64,000 bases of DNA from Chersky-840 sp963848335 (lineage in GTDB: Bacteria; Actinomycetota; Acidimicrobiia; Acidimicrobiales; UBA8190): assembly GCA_963848335.1 (NCBI GenBank), contig CAWKDD010000006.1:1-64000 (forward strand), written 5' to 3'. This document shows positions 54,303-62,086 of this stretch, piece after piece (position 1 is the first letter of the stretch; each line of letters opens with the position of its first letter). The notes beneath the pieces are model-generated. The model ran no database searches, was not told the DNA's origin, and saw only the letters and a program-made list of their open reading frames with translations. The position numbers and the translations under genes are program-made.

Positions 54303-56166
54303 GTGGCCCGGTACCAGGCACCGCGCGCCACGGTCGACCCCGACACGACCAAGACGTGGCTGCGCCGGGCCATGCCCATCCTGCGCGCCCACCGTGGCAT
54401 CTTCATCACGTCGCTGGTGCTGTCCTTCGTGGGCCTCGTGCTCCAGGTGCAGATCCCCGACCTCCTCAACCACGCCATCGACAACTCGGTGCAGCACCAC
54501 ACCGTGCCCCTGCACTTCTACGTGTGGTGGGTCCTGGGCCTCGGGCATCGCGGGCGGGCTGGCGGGATACGTGTCGCGCCTGTTCCTCTTCGAGACGGCA
54601 TACGAGATCGAGTACGACCTCCGCAACATCATCTACGAGCACCTGACGAGGATGTCGTTCCCCTTCTACGACCGGGTGCAGTCCGGCCAGCTCATCTCGC
54701 GGGCCAACTCCGACATCCGGTCGGTGCAGATGTACATGACGTTCGCGCCCATGATCCTGGTGCAGTGCAGCATCGCCCTGGTCGCCTTCGGGTTCATGCT
54801 CTCCATCGACGTCCCGCTGGCCTTCGTGGCCATGGCGACCATGCCCTTCGTGTTCCTCGTCGGCCACGCCATGCGCAAGTCGATGTTCCCCGTGTCGTGG
54901 CTCATCCAGGCCCGCCTGGCCGACGTGGCCACCATCGTCGACGAGAACGTCAACGGGGTGCGGGTGGTGCGGTCCTTCGCGGCGGAGCGCCAGCAGCTGC
55001 GCACCCTGGCCAAGGCGGCCGACAAGGTGCAGTGGGGGTACGTCAAGGACGCCGACCTCCGGGCCCGGTGGACACCGGCCGTGCAGAACCTTCCCCAGGT
55101 CGGCCTGGCCCTGGTGCTCGGCTTCGGCGGCTACATGGTCATCCACGGAACCCTCGGCCTCGGCGCCATCCTGGCGTTCAACTTCTATCTCCTCATGCTC
55201 CAGGCGCCGTTCATGATGCTGGGCATGATCATCATGATGGGCCAACGGGCCGCGGCATCGGCCGAGCGCATCTACGAGATCCTCGACGAGCAGCCCACCA
55301 TCGTCGACCGGCCCGGCGCCGTCGACCTCGTCGACTGCAAGGGCGACGTGCGCTTCGAGAAGGTCGGGTTCTCCTACGGTCCGGGCCTCCCCACGGTGCT
55401 GTGGGACCTCGACCTGCACCTGCGCCCGGGTGAGACGGTGGCTCTGGTGGGGCGCACAGGCTCGGGCAAGTCGACCGTGGCACGCCTCATCCCGCGCTTC
55501 TACGACGTCACCGAAGGCAGGTTCCTGGTCGATGGGCACGACGTCCGTGACCTCACCATCGACAGTCTGCGGGCCAACGTCGGCGTGGTGCTCGACGATG
55601 CCTTCCTGTTCTCGGTGTCGATCCGGGACAACATCGCCTACGGGCGCCCCGATGCCGACATCGCCGACGTGGAGGCGGCGGCGCGCGCCGCCGGTGCCGA
55701 CGACTTCATCCGGGAGCTGCCCCAGGGATACGACACCGTGGTCGGAGAGCGCGGCTACACCCTTTCGGGCGGCCAGCGCCAGCGCATCACCATCGCCCGG
55801 ACCCTGCTCGTCAACCCGCCCATCCTCGTGCTCGACGACGCCACCAGCGCCATCGACGTGCAGGTGGAGCAGCAGATCCACGAAGCGCTGCGCGTGCTCA
55901 TGGAGGGGCGCACCACGCTGATCGTCGCGCACCGCCTGTCCACCATCAGCCTGGCCGATCGCGTCGTCCTGCTCGAGGACGGCCACATCGTGGCCGACGG
56001 GACCCACGCCGAGCTGCTCCGGACCACGCCGCACTACGCCGAGGTCCTCGCCCAGGCGGACCCCGAGGCGGCGGCAGTGCTCGAGGTGTCCGGGCACAAC
56101 GGCTCCGAACCCGGGCGCCCGAACGGCTCCGGACCCGGGCGAGACAACGGGCCGGGGGGCGACTGA
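54303..56166 (+). pseudogene. ABC exporter half-transporter (first of pair), frameshifted
   Basis: Starts at GTG 54303, or at a GTG at 54245 that overlaps the MarR stop if one more base is wrong. Residues 1-80 (MPILRAHRGIFITSLVLSFV; VPLHFYVWWVLGLG) are the first helices; at the GGG 54543-54545 one extra G breaks the frame, which then continues cleanly as IAGGLAGYVSRLFLFETAYE. The ATPase is intact: LVGRTGSGKSTVARL, LSGGQRQRITIA, ILVLDDATSAID and the switch VAHRLST. Walker B ends in Asp (DDAT, not DEAT), so this may be the degenerate site of a heterodimer with the next gene, whose site is canonical. Probable drug exporter. Confidence 0.85.
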
Positions 56167-58118
56167 TGGGCTTCGGCGGATGGGGCGGGGGCGGGGCCAT
56201 GTTCGGGGGAGGAGGGCGGCCCGGCGCGCCCGCCGCACCGGGGCTGCCCTTCGGAGGGATCCCCTCCGAGCTCCAGGCCGGGGTGGACGCGCTCCTGGCC
56301 GAAGAGCCCGACCACGGCGAGCCCGACGTCTCGTTCTCCCAGCAGCAAAGCGTCAAGGAGCGCAAGCGCCTCACCTTGTGGGGGCTGCTCCTGGAGTACC
56401 CCCGCATGCTGGTGGTGACCGCCGTGCTCGTGATCGCCACGAGCGTGGCGCTCCAGGCGGGGCCCAAGCTCACGGAGCTGGCCATCGACAAAGGCATGGT
56501 GCCGGGCCACCGCCATCTGAGCGTGGTGCTCATCATCGCCGCCATCTATCTCGCTTTCGTGCTGTTCACCTCGCTGACCCAACGCGCTCAGGTGAGGGTC
56601 ACAGGTCGGTTGGCGGCAGGGGTGATGAACGACCTGCGGGTCAAGGTCTTCTCGCACCTGCAGCGGCTGTCGCTCGACTTCTTCACGGCGGAGAAGGCGG
56701 GGGTCGTCATGACCCGCATGACGAGCGACATCGAGAACCTCCAGCAGCTTCTCCAAGACGGCCTCGCCCAGTTCGCCGTCCAGGGCCTGACCATGGTGGT
56801 CATCACGGTCATCCTCTTCACCACCAATGTCACGCTCGCCATCATCACGGTCTTGCTCGTCGTCCCGGCCCTAGTGCTCATGTCGCTGTGGTTCCGCGTG
56901 GCGTCCGAACGCGGCTACGACCGTGTCCGGGACGGCATCGCCAACGTGATGGCCGACCTCTCCGAGAGCCTGCACGGCGTGCGTGTCGTGACCGCGCACA
57001 ACCGTCAACGCCACAACATCGTCCATCACCGCAACGTCGTCGGCGAGTACCGCGACGCCAACGTGTACACGGCCCACATCAACGCCATCTACGGTCCCGG
57101 CACCCAGTTGGTGGGTTGGCTGGGACAGGCCGCCCTGCTCGGCATCGGCGGCGACATGGTGGTGCACCACTCGCTGAGCCCCGGCGCCCTGGTCGCCTTC
57201 TTCTTGTACCTGAACCGCTTCTTCGCCCCGATCCAGCTCCTGGTGCAGCAGTACAACAGCTTCCAGCAGGGCCAGGCCTCGGTCTTCAAGCTGCGGACCC
57301 TGCTCTCCACCGAGCCCACGGTCACCGAGGCGCCCGACGCGGTGGAGCTGCCCCCCATCGAAGGGGAGATCGTCTTCGACGACGTGACCTTCGGCTACGA
57401 CCCCGCCGTGCCCGTGATCCGTCACGTCGACCTGCGCATCGCGCCGGGCGAGACGGTGGCCTTCGTGGGCCCCACCGGAGCGGGCAAGTCCACTCTGGCC
57501 AAACTGATCACCCGCTTCTACGACCCCACCGCCGGGCACGTGCGCATCGACGGCTACGACATCGAGGAGGTCACACTCGACTCACTTCGTCGCCAGCTCG
57601 GGGTGGTGCCTCAAGAGCCGTTCCTCTTCGCCGGCACGATCCGGGACAACCTGGCCTTCGCCCACCCCTCGGCGTCCGACGCCGAGGTGCAAGAGGCCGT
57701 CACGGCGGTGGGCCTCACCGAGTTGGTGGACCGGCTCCCCGATGGCGTGGACACCGTCGTCCACGAGCGGGGCCAGTCCCTGTCCTCGGGCGAGCGCCAG
57801 CTCATCGCCCTGGGCCGGGCCTTCCTCGCCCATCCACGCGTGCTCGTCCTGGACGAGGCCACCTCCAACCTCGACCTGCAGTCCGAGACGCGGATCGAGG
57901 CGGCCCTCGACGTCCTGCTCGAGGCTCGCACCGCCGTGCTCATCGCCCACCGGCTGTCGACAGCGATGAAGGCGGACCGCATCGTCGTCGTCGACGGAGG
58001 TCGCATCGTGGAGTCGGGGACCCACGCCGAGCTCGTCGCCCTTCAGGGCCGCTACGCCGAGATGTACGCGGCCTGGGTGAACCAGTCCGAGCACAGCGCC
58101 GACGCCACCACCCCCTAG
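56166..58118 (+). CDS. ABC exporter half-transporter (second of pair)
   Basis: 650 residues. The ATG shares a base with the preceding stop (TGATG). A Gly-rich N-terminus (MGFGGWGGGGAMFGGGG), six membrane helices from about 75 (MLVVTAVLVIATSVALQAG), then the ATPase: FVGPTGAGKSTLAKLI, signature SLSSGERQLIALG (second Gly to Ser), Walker B RVLVLDEATSNLD and VLIAHRLST. The canonical Walker B Glu here and the Asp in the partner imply an asymmetric heterodimer like TmrAB or BmrCD. It most likely exports drugs or lipids. It sits between the partner and the flavin oxidoreductase with an 8-base spacing. Confidence 0.93.
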   Translation: MGFGGWGGGGAMFGGGGRPGAPAAPGLPFGGIPSELQAGVDALLAEEPDHGEPDVSFSQQQSVKERKRLTLWGLLLEYPRMLVVTAVLVIATSVALQAGPKLTELAIDKGMVPGHRHLSVVLIIAAIYLAFVLFTSLTQRAQVRVTGRLAAGVMNDLRVKVFSHLQRLSLDFFTAEKAGVVMTRMTSDIENLQQLLQDGLAQFAVQGLTMVVITVILFTTNVTLAIITVLLVVPALVLMSLWFRVASERGYDRVRDGIANVMADLSESLHGVRVVTAHNRQRHNIVHHRNVVGEYRDANVYTAHINAIYGPGTQLVGWLGQAALLGIGGDMVVHHSLSPGALVAFFLYLNRFFAPIQLLVQQYNSFQQGQASVFKLRTLLSTEPTVTEAPDAVELPPIEGEIVFDDVTFGYDPAVPVIRHVDLRIAPGETVAFVGPTGAGKSTLAKLITRFYDPTAGHVRIDGYDIEEVTLDSLRRQLGVVPQEPFLFAGTIRDNLAFAHPSASDAEVQEAVTAVGLTELVDRLPDGVDTVVHERGQSLSSGERQLIALGRAFLAHPRVLVLDEATSNLDLQSETRIEAALDVLLEARTAVLIAHRLSTAMKADRIVVVDGGRIVESGTHAELVALQGRYAEMYAAWVNQSEHSADATTP

Positions 58119-58125
58119 GCGCGCC

Positions 58126-59277
58126 GTGGGCACAGACCTTTCGGCTGACGTCGCCGTCGTCGGGGGAGGCCTGGTGGGCGCGGCGGTCGCCTACGAGCTG
58201 GCCTGCGCCGGTGCCGGCGTCGCCCTCATCGACGCCTCGCACCCCGGGCAGGCCTCGGACGCCGGCGCGGGGATCGTGTCCCCCGAGACCTTCCAGGAAC
58301 ACGACGTCGAGTGGTTCGGATTCGGCGTGGCGGCGGCGCGGCACCTGCGATCGCTGGTGGCGCGGTTGGCCGAGGACGGAGCGGACCCGGGCCCCGAGGC
58401 CTTCGCCGAGTGCGGATCACTGGTGGTGGCGCTGGCCGAGCACGAAGACCCGTTCTTCGCCGAAGTGCTCGCCCTCGTCAGCACCCGCACTCCGGGCATC
58501 GCCGAGATCCCCGTCGGCGAGGCGCAGGCCATGTTCCCCCCACTGGGCCCGCTGTGGCGGGTGCTGCACAGCCCGACGGCGGCGCGCGTCGACGGGCGGA
58601 CGCTGTGCACCTCCCTGCGCAGCGCGGCGGCGAGGCGCGGCGTGACGCTGTTGTCCATGGAGGCGATCGGCGTCGATCGGCGCGGCGACAGGGTCACCGC
58701 GGTCCGCGGCCTCTCCGACGTGGTGTCCTGTGACACGCTGGTGCTGGCCGGGGGTGCATGGTCGGCATCGGCCGGGAGCTGGCTGGACGTGGAGCTGCCC
58801 GTGACGCCCACCAAGGGCCAGATCGTGCACGTGGTGCTTCCCGAGGGGGGCGCGCCCGGATCCCACCGCACCCCGAGCGGCCGGTGGCCGATCGTGCAGC
58901 CCATCCTGAACTTCTACCTCGTCCCGTGGCCCGGCGGCCGTGTCGCGTGCGGAGGCACCTTCGAGGCCGAGGCCGGGTTCGACACGCGGCCCACCGCCGG
59001 CGGCCTGCGCGATCTGCTGCGAGAGTGCGTGGCCATCGCACCGGGTCTGGCGGCCGCCACGTTCGGCGAGGTCCGGGTCGGGCTGCGTCCCACGAGCGCC
59101 GACGATCGACCCCTTCTGGGCCCGCTGCCGGGCTTCGCCAATGTGCATCTGTGCACCGGCCACGGCGCCAACGGGCTGCTTCTCGGGCCCTACTCCGCGG
59201 CGCTGGTCGCGGCCGGGATCGTGGGCGCCTCGGCCCCGGCGCCACCGTACGGCGCGGCGCGATTGCTCGGACCGTGA
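58126..59277 (+). CDS. FAD-dependent D-amino-acid/glycine oxidase-like protein
   Basis: 383 residues from GTG 58126, seven bases after the transporter stop, so probably in the same operon. FAD motif VAVVGGGLVGAAVAYEL, then DAGAGIVSP (the DAO family dinucleotide end), GGAWSASAGSWL and the C-terminal GRPTSADDRPLLGPL-type loop (VGLRPTSADDRPLLGPLPG), with CTGHGANGLLLGPYSA at the end. Such enzymes oxidise amines: glycine, D-amino acids, sarcosine. It may detoxify or modify the substrate of the transporter, but the substrate is unknown. Confidence 0.9.
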   Translation: MGTDLSADVAVVGGGLVGAAVAYELACAGAGVALIDASHPGQASDAGAGIVSPETFQEHDVEWFGFGVAAARHLRSLVARLAEDGADPGPEAFAECGSLVVALAEHEDPFFAEVLALVSTRTPGIAEIPVGEAQAMFPPLGPLWRVLHSPTAARVDGRTLCTSLRSAAARRGVTLLSMEAIGVDRRGDRVTAVRGLSDVVSCDTLVLAGGAWSASAGSWLDVELPVTPTKGQIVHVVLPEGGAPGSHRTPSGRWPIVQPILNFYLVPWPGGRVACGGTFEAEAGFDTRPTAGGLRDLLRECVAIAPGLAAATFGEVRVGLRPTSADDRPLLGPLPGFANVHLCTGHGANGLLLGPYSAALVAAGIVGASAPAPPYGAARLLGP

Positions 59278-59454
59278 TCGAAGCGACGCCCGGTGGCGCC
59301 CGTATGCTGTGCGCCTACGCCGAGCACCGACCTTCTGGACCCTGACGCCCAGGTCGACACCCGGCCCTCTCGCCCGAGGTCCCCTGATGCGGACAGGTCG
59401 CGACTGGGCCCGGGTGACCGACGTGGCACAACCTGTCCAGGTCCGCCCCTGCTC

Positions 59455-60720
59455 ATGTCCGGACGCCACAGCGGACCGGTACCGCGTCTCGCCTCTCGCC
59501 GGGTCCGACGAGCACGGCGGCTGTGGGCCCTGGGACTCCTGGGAGCGGCTCTGCTTCTCGGAATCCTGTTGACCGGGGTGGGCAACGGCCATGGCGCAGC
59601 GCGCCCCGGGCCTCCCGCCGGGCATCAGCCCAAGGTCCCGCCGGTGGCGGGCGATCCCCGGCTCGACCCGGACTGGGACGGCGACGGCAAGCCGGTCACC
59701 TTCGCCTTCGGGGGCGACGTCCACTTCCCCGCCGGGAGCAACCTCGGCGACCGGCTCGCCCACGACGCCTCGACGGCTCTCGGGCCCACCGTGTCCGAGC
59801 TCTTCTCGGGAGCCGACGTCTCGATGGCCAACCTCGAGTCGGCCCTGACCGACGGCACCTGCCCGGACGCCCAGCCCAAGCAGTACGTCTTCTACGCCCC
59901 GGCCGCCGCCGTGCGGGCTTTCGAGGGGGCGGGCGTGACCCTCATCACCGAGGCCAACAACCACGGGGAGGACTGCGGGCGTCCGGGGCTCGTGACCGCT
60001 TTGGCCGTGAGGGCGCAGACCGGCTACCCCATCCTCGGCATCGGCCACGACGTCGATGACGCCTTCACCCCCTACCGGGCCACCGTCGACGGGGAGAAGA
60101 TCACCGTCATCGCCGCCACCCAGGTGATCGACTCCGACCTCCAGGCGAGCTGGACGGCCACCGGCGACCAGGCCGGGCTGGCGTCGGCCTACGACGTCGA
60201 CACCCTCGTGTCGGCCGTGGAGGCGGCGCGGCGCGTGAGCGACACGGTCGTCGTCTACCTCCACTGGGGGACCGAGCTCGACGCCTGCCCCAATCCTCTC
60301 CAGGAGCCGCTGGCCCGTGTGCTGGTGGCGGCGGGAGCCGACATCGTGGTGGGCACTCATGCCCACGTGCTCCTGGGCGGGGGATATCTCGGATCGGCCT
60401 ATGTCGACTACGGGCTCGGCAACTTCGCCTTCTACGACAACTCCCCGCCCGAGAACCAGAGCGGCTCGCTGGTCATCACCGCCACCGGGCGCCACATCGA
60501 CAGCGTGACGTGGCGCCCCGCGGTGATCCTCGACGACCTTCCCCAACCGTTGACCGGTTCGGCGGCCACGGCGGCGGTGGCGCAATGGAACGCCGATCGC
60601 CACTGCACCGACGTCACCGCCGCGCCGTCGGCGGCGATCGCCTCGGCATCGACTGAGAGCTCCCCGGCACCGGCCTCGGAGGTGGTCAAGCTCTCGGTCG
60701 ACAGCGGCTCACAGGGCTGA
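59455..60720 (+). CDS. CapA-like metallophosphatase-fold protein
   Basis: 421 residues from ATG 59455; frames to 59293 add a Pro/Arg-rich part with no function. A membrane anchor (LWALGLLGAALLLGILLTGV) then a CapA domain: FAFGGDVHFPAG with the metal Asp/His, SMANLESALTD with the Asn/Glu pair, TEANNHGEDCG, VVYLHWGTELD and VGTHAHVLLGGGYLG. In B. anthracis CapA acts in poly-gamma-glutamate export, and family members may be phosphatases or biosynthesis proteins; no CapB or CapC lies beside it. It is probably outside the membrane. Confidence 0.87.
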   Translation: MSGRHSGPVPRLASRRVRRARRLWALGLLGAALLLGILLTGVGNGHGAARPGPPAGHQPKVPPVAGDPRLDPDWDGDGKPVTFAFGGDVHFPAGSNLGDRLAHDASTALGPTVSELFSGADVSMANLESALTDGTCPDAQPKQYVFYAPAAAVRAFEGAGVTLITEANNHGEDCGRPGLVTALAVRAQTGYPILGIGHDVDDAFTPYRATVDGEKITVIAATQVIDSDLQASWTATGDQAGLASAYDVDTLVSAVEAARRVSDTVVVYLHWGTELDACPNPLQEPLARVLVAAGADIVVGTHAHVLLGGGYLGSAYVDYGLGNFAFYDNSPPENQSGSLVITATGRHIDSVTWRPAVILDDLPQPLTGSAATAAVAQWNADRHCTDVTAAPSAAIASASTESSPAPASEVVKLSVDSGSQG

Positions 60721-60732
60721 GCCCCGGGCCGA

Positions 60733-61182
60733 TCAGCCGGAACGCTGACCGTGGGCACGGTCGACGACCTTGGCGGCCGCCCCGGGGAGCAGCGCCCGGA
60801 CCTTGGCTCCCTCGGTCGGCGTGAGCTCGTGGTCGTTCACGGCTCGGGAGATCCGGGTTGCACCGGCCTGGACGAGCGCGTTCACGACCGTCTGGGGAGC
60901 GACGCCGTGGGCTCGTGCCACCTCGGCGATCGACTGACCCGAGCGCAGGCTGCTCACCAGCGTCCGCGGGGTCACCCCCATGGCCTTGGCACTGATGCCC
61001 ACGACGTGACGGGACACTTCCCGGCGATGCGCACTCAGCCACACACGCAGCGGGTGGCGGGCGGTCGTGGTGGTGCTCGACACCGCCGACGGGACGGCGG
61101 CGGCGGCGGTGGGGGCGAATCCGGCGCTCAGGCCCACGCCCGCGATCCCCGACAGCGCCAACCCGGCGGTGACCTTGGCCAT
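60733..61182 (-). CDS. small secreted protein with helical repeat-like end
   Basis: 149 residues from ATG 61182, with GAGGAAGAGG directly upstream. Signal peptide GLALSGIAGVGLSAGFAPTAAAA, then a basic part (RVWLSAHRREVSRHVVGI) and two short repeats: SAKAMGVTPRTLVSSLRSG and VARAHGVAPQTVVNALVQA, both GVTP/GVAP-x-T-(L/V)-V. These resemble small LysM- or DUF-like helical hairpins found in actinobacterial secreted proteins. Upstream is the 9-bp ATG-containing repeat. It may be a wall-binding protein; not recognised. Confidence 0.65.
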   Translation of the reverse strand: MAKVTAGLALSGIAGVGLSAGFAPTAAAAVPSAVSSTTTTARHPLRVWLSAHRREVSRHVVGISAKAMGVTPRTLVSSLRSGQSIAEVARAHGVAPQTVVNALVQAGATRISRAVNDHELTPTEGAKVRALLPGAAAKVVDRAHGQRSG

Positions 61183-61201
61183 CCTCTTCCTCGTGTTCCC
61201 T

Positions 61202-61250
61202 CATGGTCTTCATGGTCTTCATGGTCTTCATGGTCTTCATGGTCTTCATG
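61202..61250 (-). repeat. 9-bp tandem repeat with ATG codons and a strong ribosome-binding site
   Basis: On the minus strand ATGAAGACC is repeated five times and followed by another ATG. GGAGGAG lies five to six bases before the first of them (61250). The repeat would code for (Met-Lys-Thr)x5 and then MREHEEED, a frame different from the secreted gene that starts at 61182 (offset 68 bases). It may be a leader ORF, or the true start of the secreted gene with an indel in between. Repeat number is likely variable. Confidence 0.9.
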
Positions 61251-61414
61251 CCAGCTCCTCCGACGCGAGTGGGACGTGACCCCGGTACAAGGCGACAAGG
61301 AGCAGTGTGGGGCCGCATTGTGAGGATTCCGTGAGCGAACGTCGAGACTCCGGTCAGGGCCGAGCCCCGTCCTGATGCCCGGGACCCCGCGGCACCAATC
61401 ACTTCTAGGATCCG

Positions 61415-62008
61415 GTGGTGAGACGCATCCCGTGGTGGGCCCTGGCGTCGGCCGGAGCCGCTCCGGTGCTGTTGATCGGGGGCTGGACGCTCGCCCAAGC
61501 CCGCCAACCGCCGGGCTATGACCCCATCCGGGACACCATCAGCGCTCTGGCCGCCCGGGGCGCCGCTGATCGCTGGGTGATGACCTCGGCTCTGCTCGGG
61601 TTGGGCGCCTGCCACGTCGTGACCGCCGCCGGTCTCAGGCCGGTTCGCGGTGAGGGCCGGGCGCTCCTGGCCACCGGTGGTCTGGCCACGCTGGCGGTGG
61701 CGGCGTTCCCCCAACCCGTCCAGGGGAATTCCTCGGCGCATACCGCGGCGGCGGCTGTGGCGTTCACCGCCCTCGGTGCCTGGCCCGCACTGTGCGCCGA
61801 CGGCCGGAGCCCGGCACCTCTGCTGAGGGGCGCCGCCTCGGTCGTGGCAACGGGAGTGCTGCTCGGGTTGGTGGCGTGGTTCGCGGCCGAGATCCACGGA
61901 GGCCAGCGCGGGCTCGCCGAGCGCGCCGCCGCCGGTGCCCAAGCGCTGTGGCCGCTGGCCCTCGTTGTGACCACCCGGCGGGCTCTGGCTCGGACCGAAC
62001 CGATCTGA
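61415..62008 (+). CDS. DUF998 membrane protein
   Basis: 197 residues from GTG 61415 (or GTG 61418). Six hydrophobic segments with few polar loops (ASAGAAPVLLIGGWTLAQA; MTSALLGLGACHVVTAAGL; VVATGVLLGLVAWFAAE) and the DUF998 marks PGYDPIRDTISALAARGA and PVQGNSSAHT. The family is of unknown function, possibly a rhodopsin-like or lipid-binding membrane protein. It stands alone, divergent from the repeat region and convergent with the next MFS gene. Confidence 0.85.
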   Translation: MVRRIPWWALASAGAAPVLLIGGWTLAQARQPPGYDPIRDTISALAARGAADRWVMTSALLGLGACHVVTAAGLRPVRGEGRALLATGGLATLAVAAFPQPVQGNSSAHTAAAAVAFTALGAWPALCADGRSPAPLLRGAASVVATGVLLGLVAWFAAEIHGGQRGLAERAAAGAQALWPLALVVTTRRALARTEPI

Positions 62009-62054
62009 CGGGAGCCCACGGCCCGAACACGAGACGACCACAGCTTGGTCTGAA

Positions 62055-62086
62055 CCGGTTCAGGTCTGAGCCGGTTCAGGTCTGAG
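62055..62086. repeat. two exact 16-bp direct repeats at the end of the MFS gene
   Basis: CCGGTTCAGGTCTGAG is present twice in a row (62055-62070 and 62071-62086), followed by a third partial unit. TGAACCGGTTCA at 62051-62062 is also a perfect palindrome. The second unit covers the MFS stop codon. It could be a terminator-like end or a simple slippage duplication. Confidence 0.9.

Noticed and set aside
54466..56238. A 590-codon minus-strand frame under the first ABC half-transporter
   Set aside because: Shadow of the transporter: His/Arg/Asp-rich without any domain; the plus strand has Walker motifs.
58417..60603. A 728-codon minus-strand frame under the oxidoreductase and CapA genes
   Set aside because: Antisense shadow; both plus-strand genes have clear catalytic motifs.
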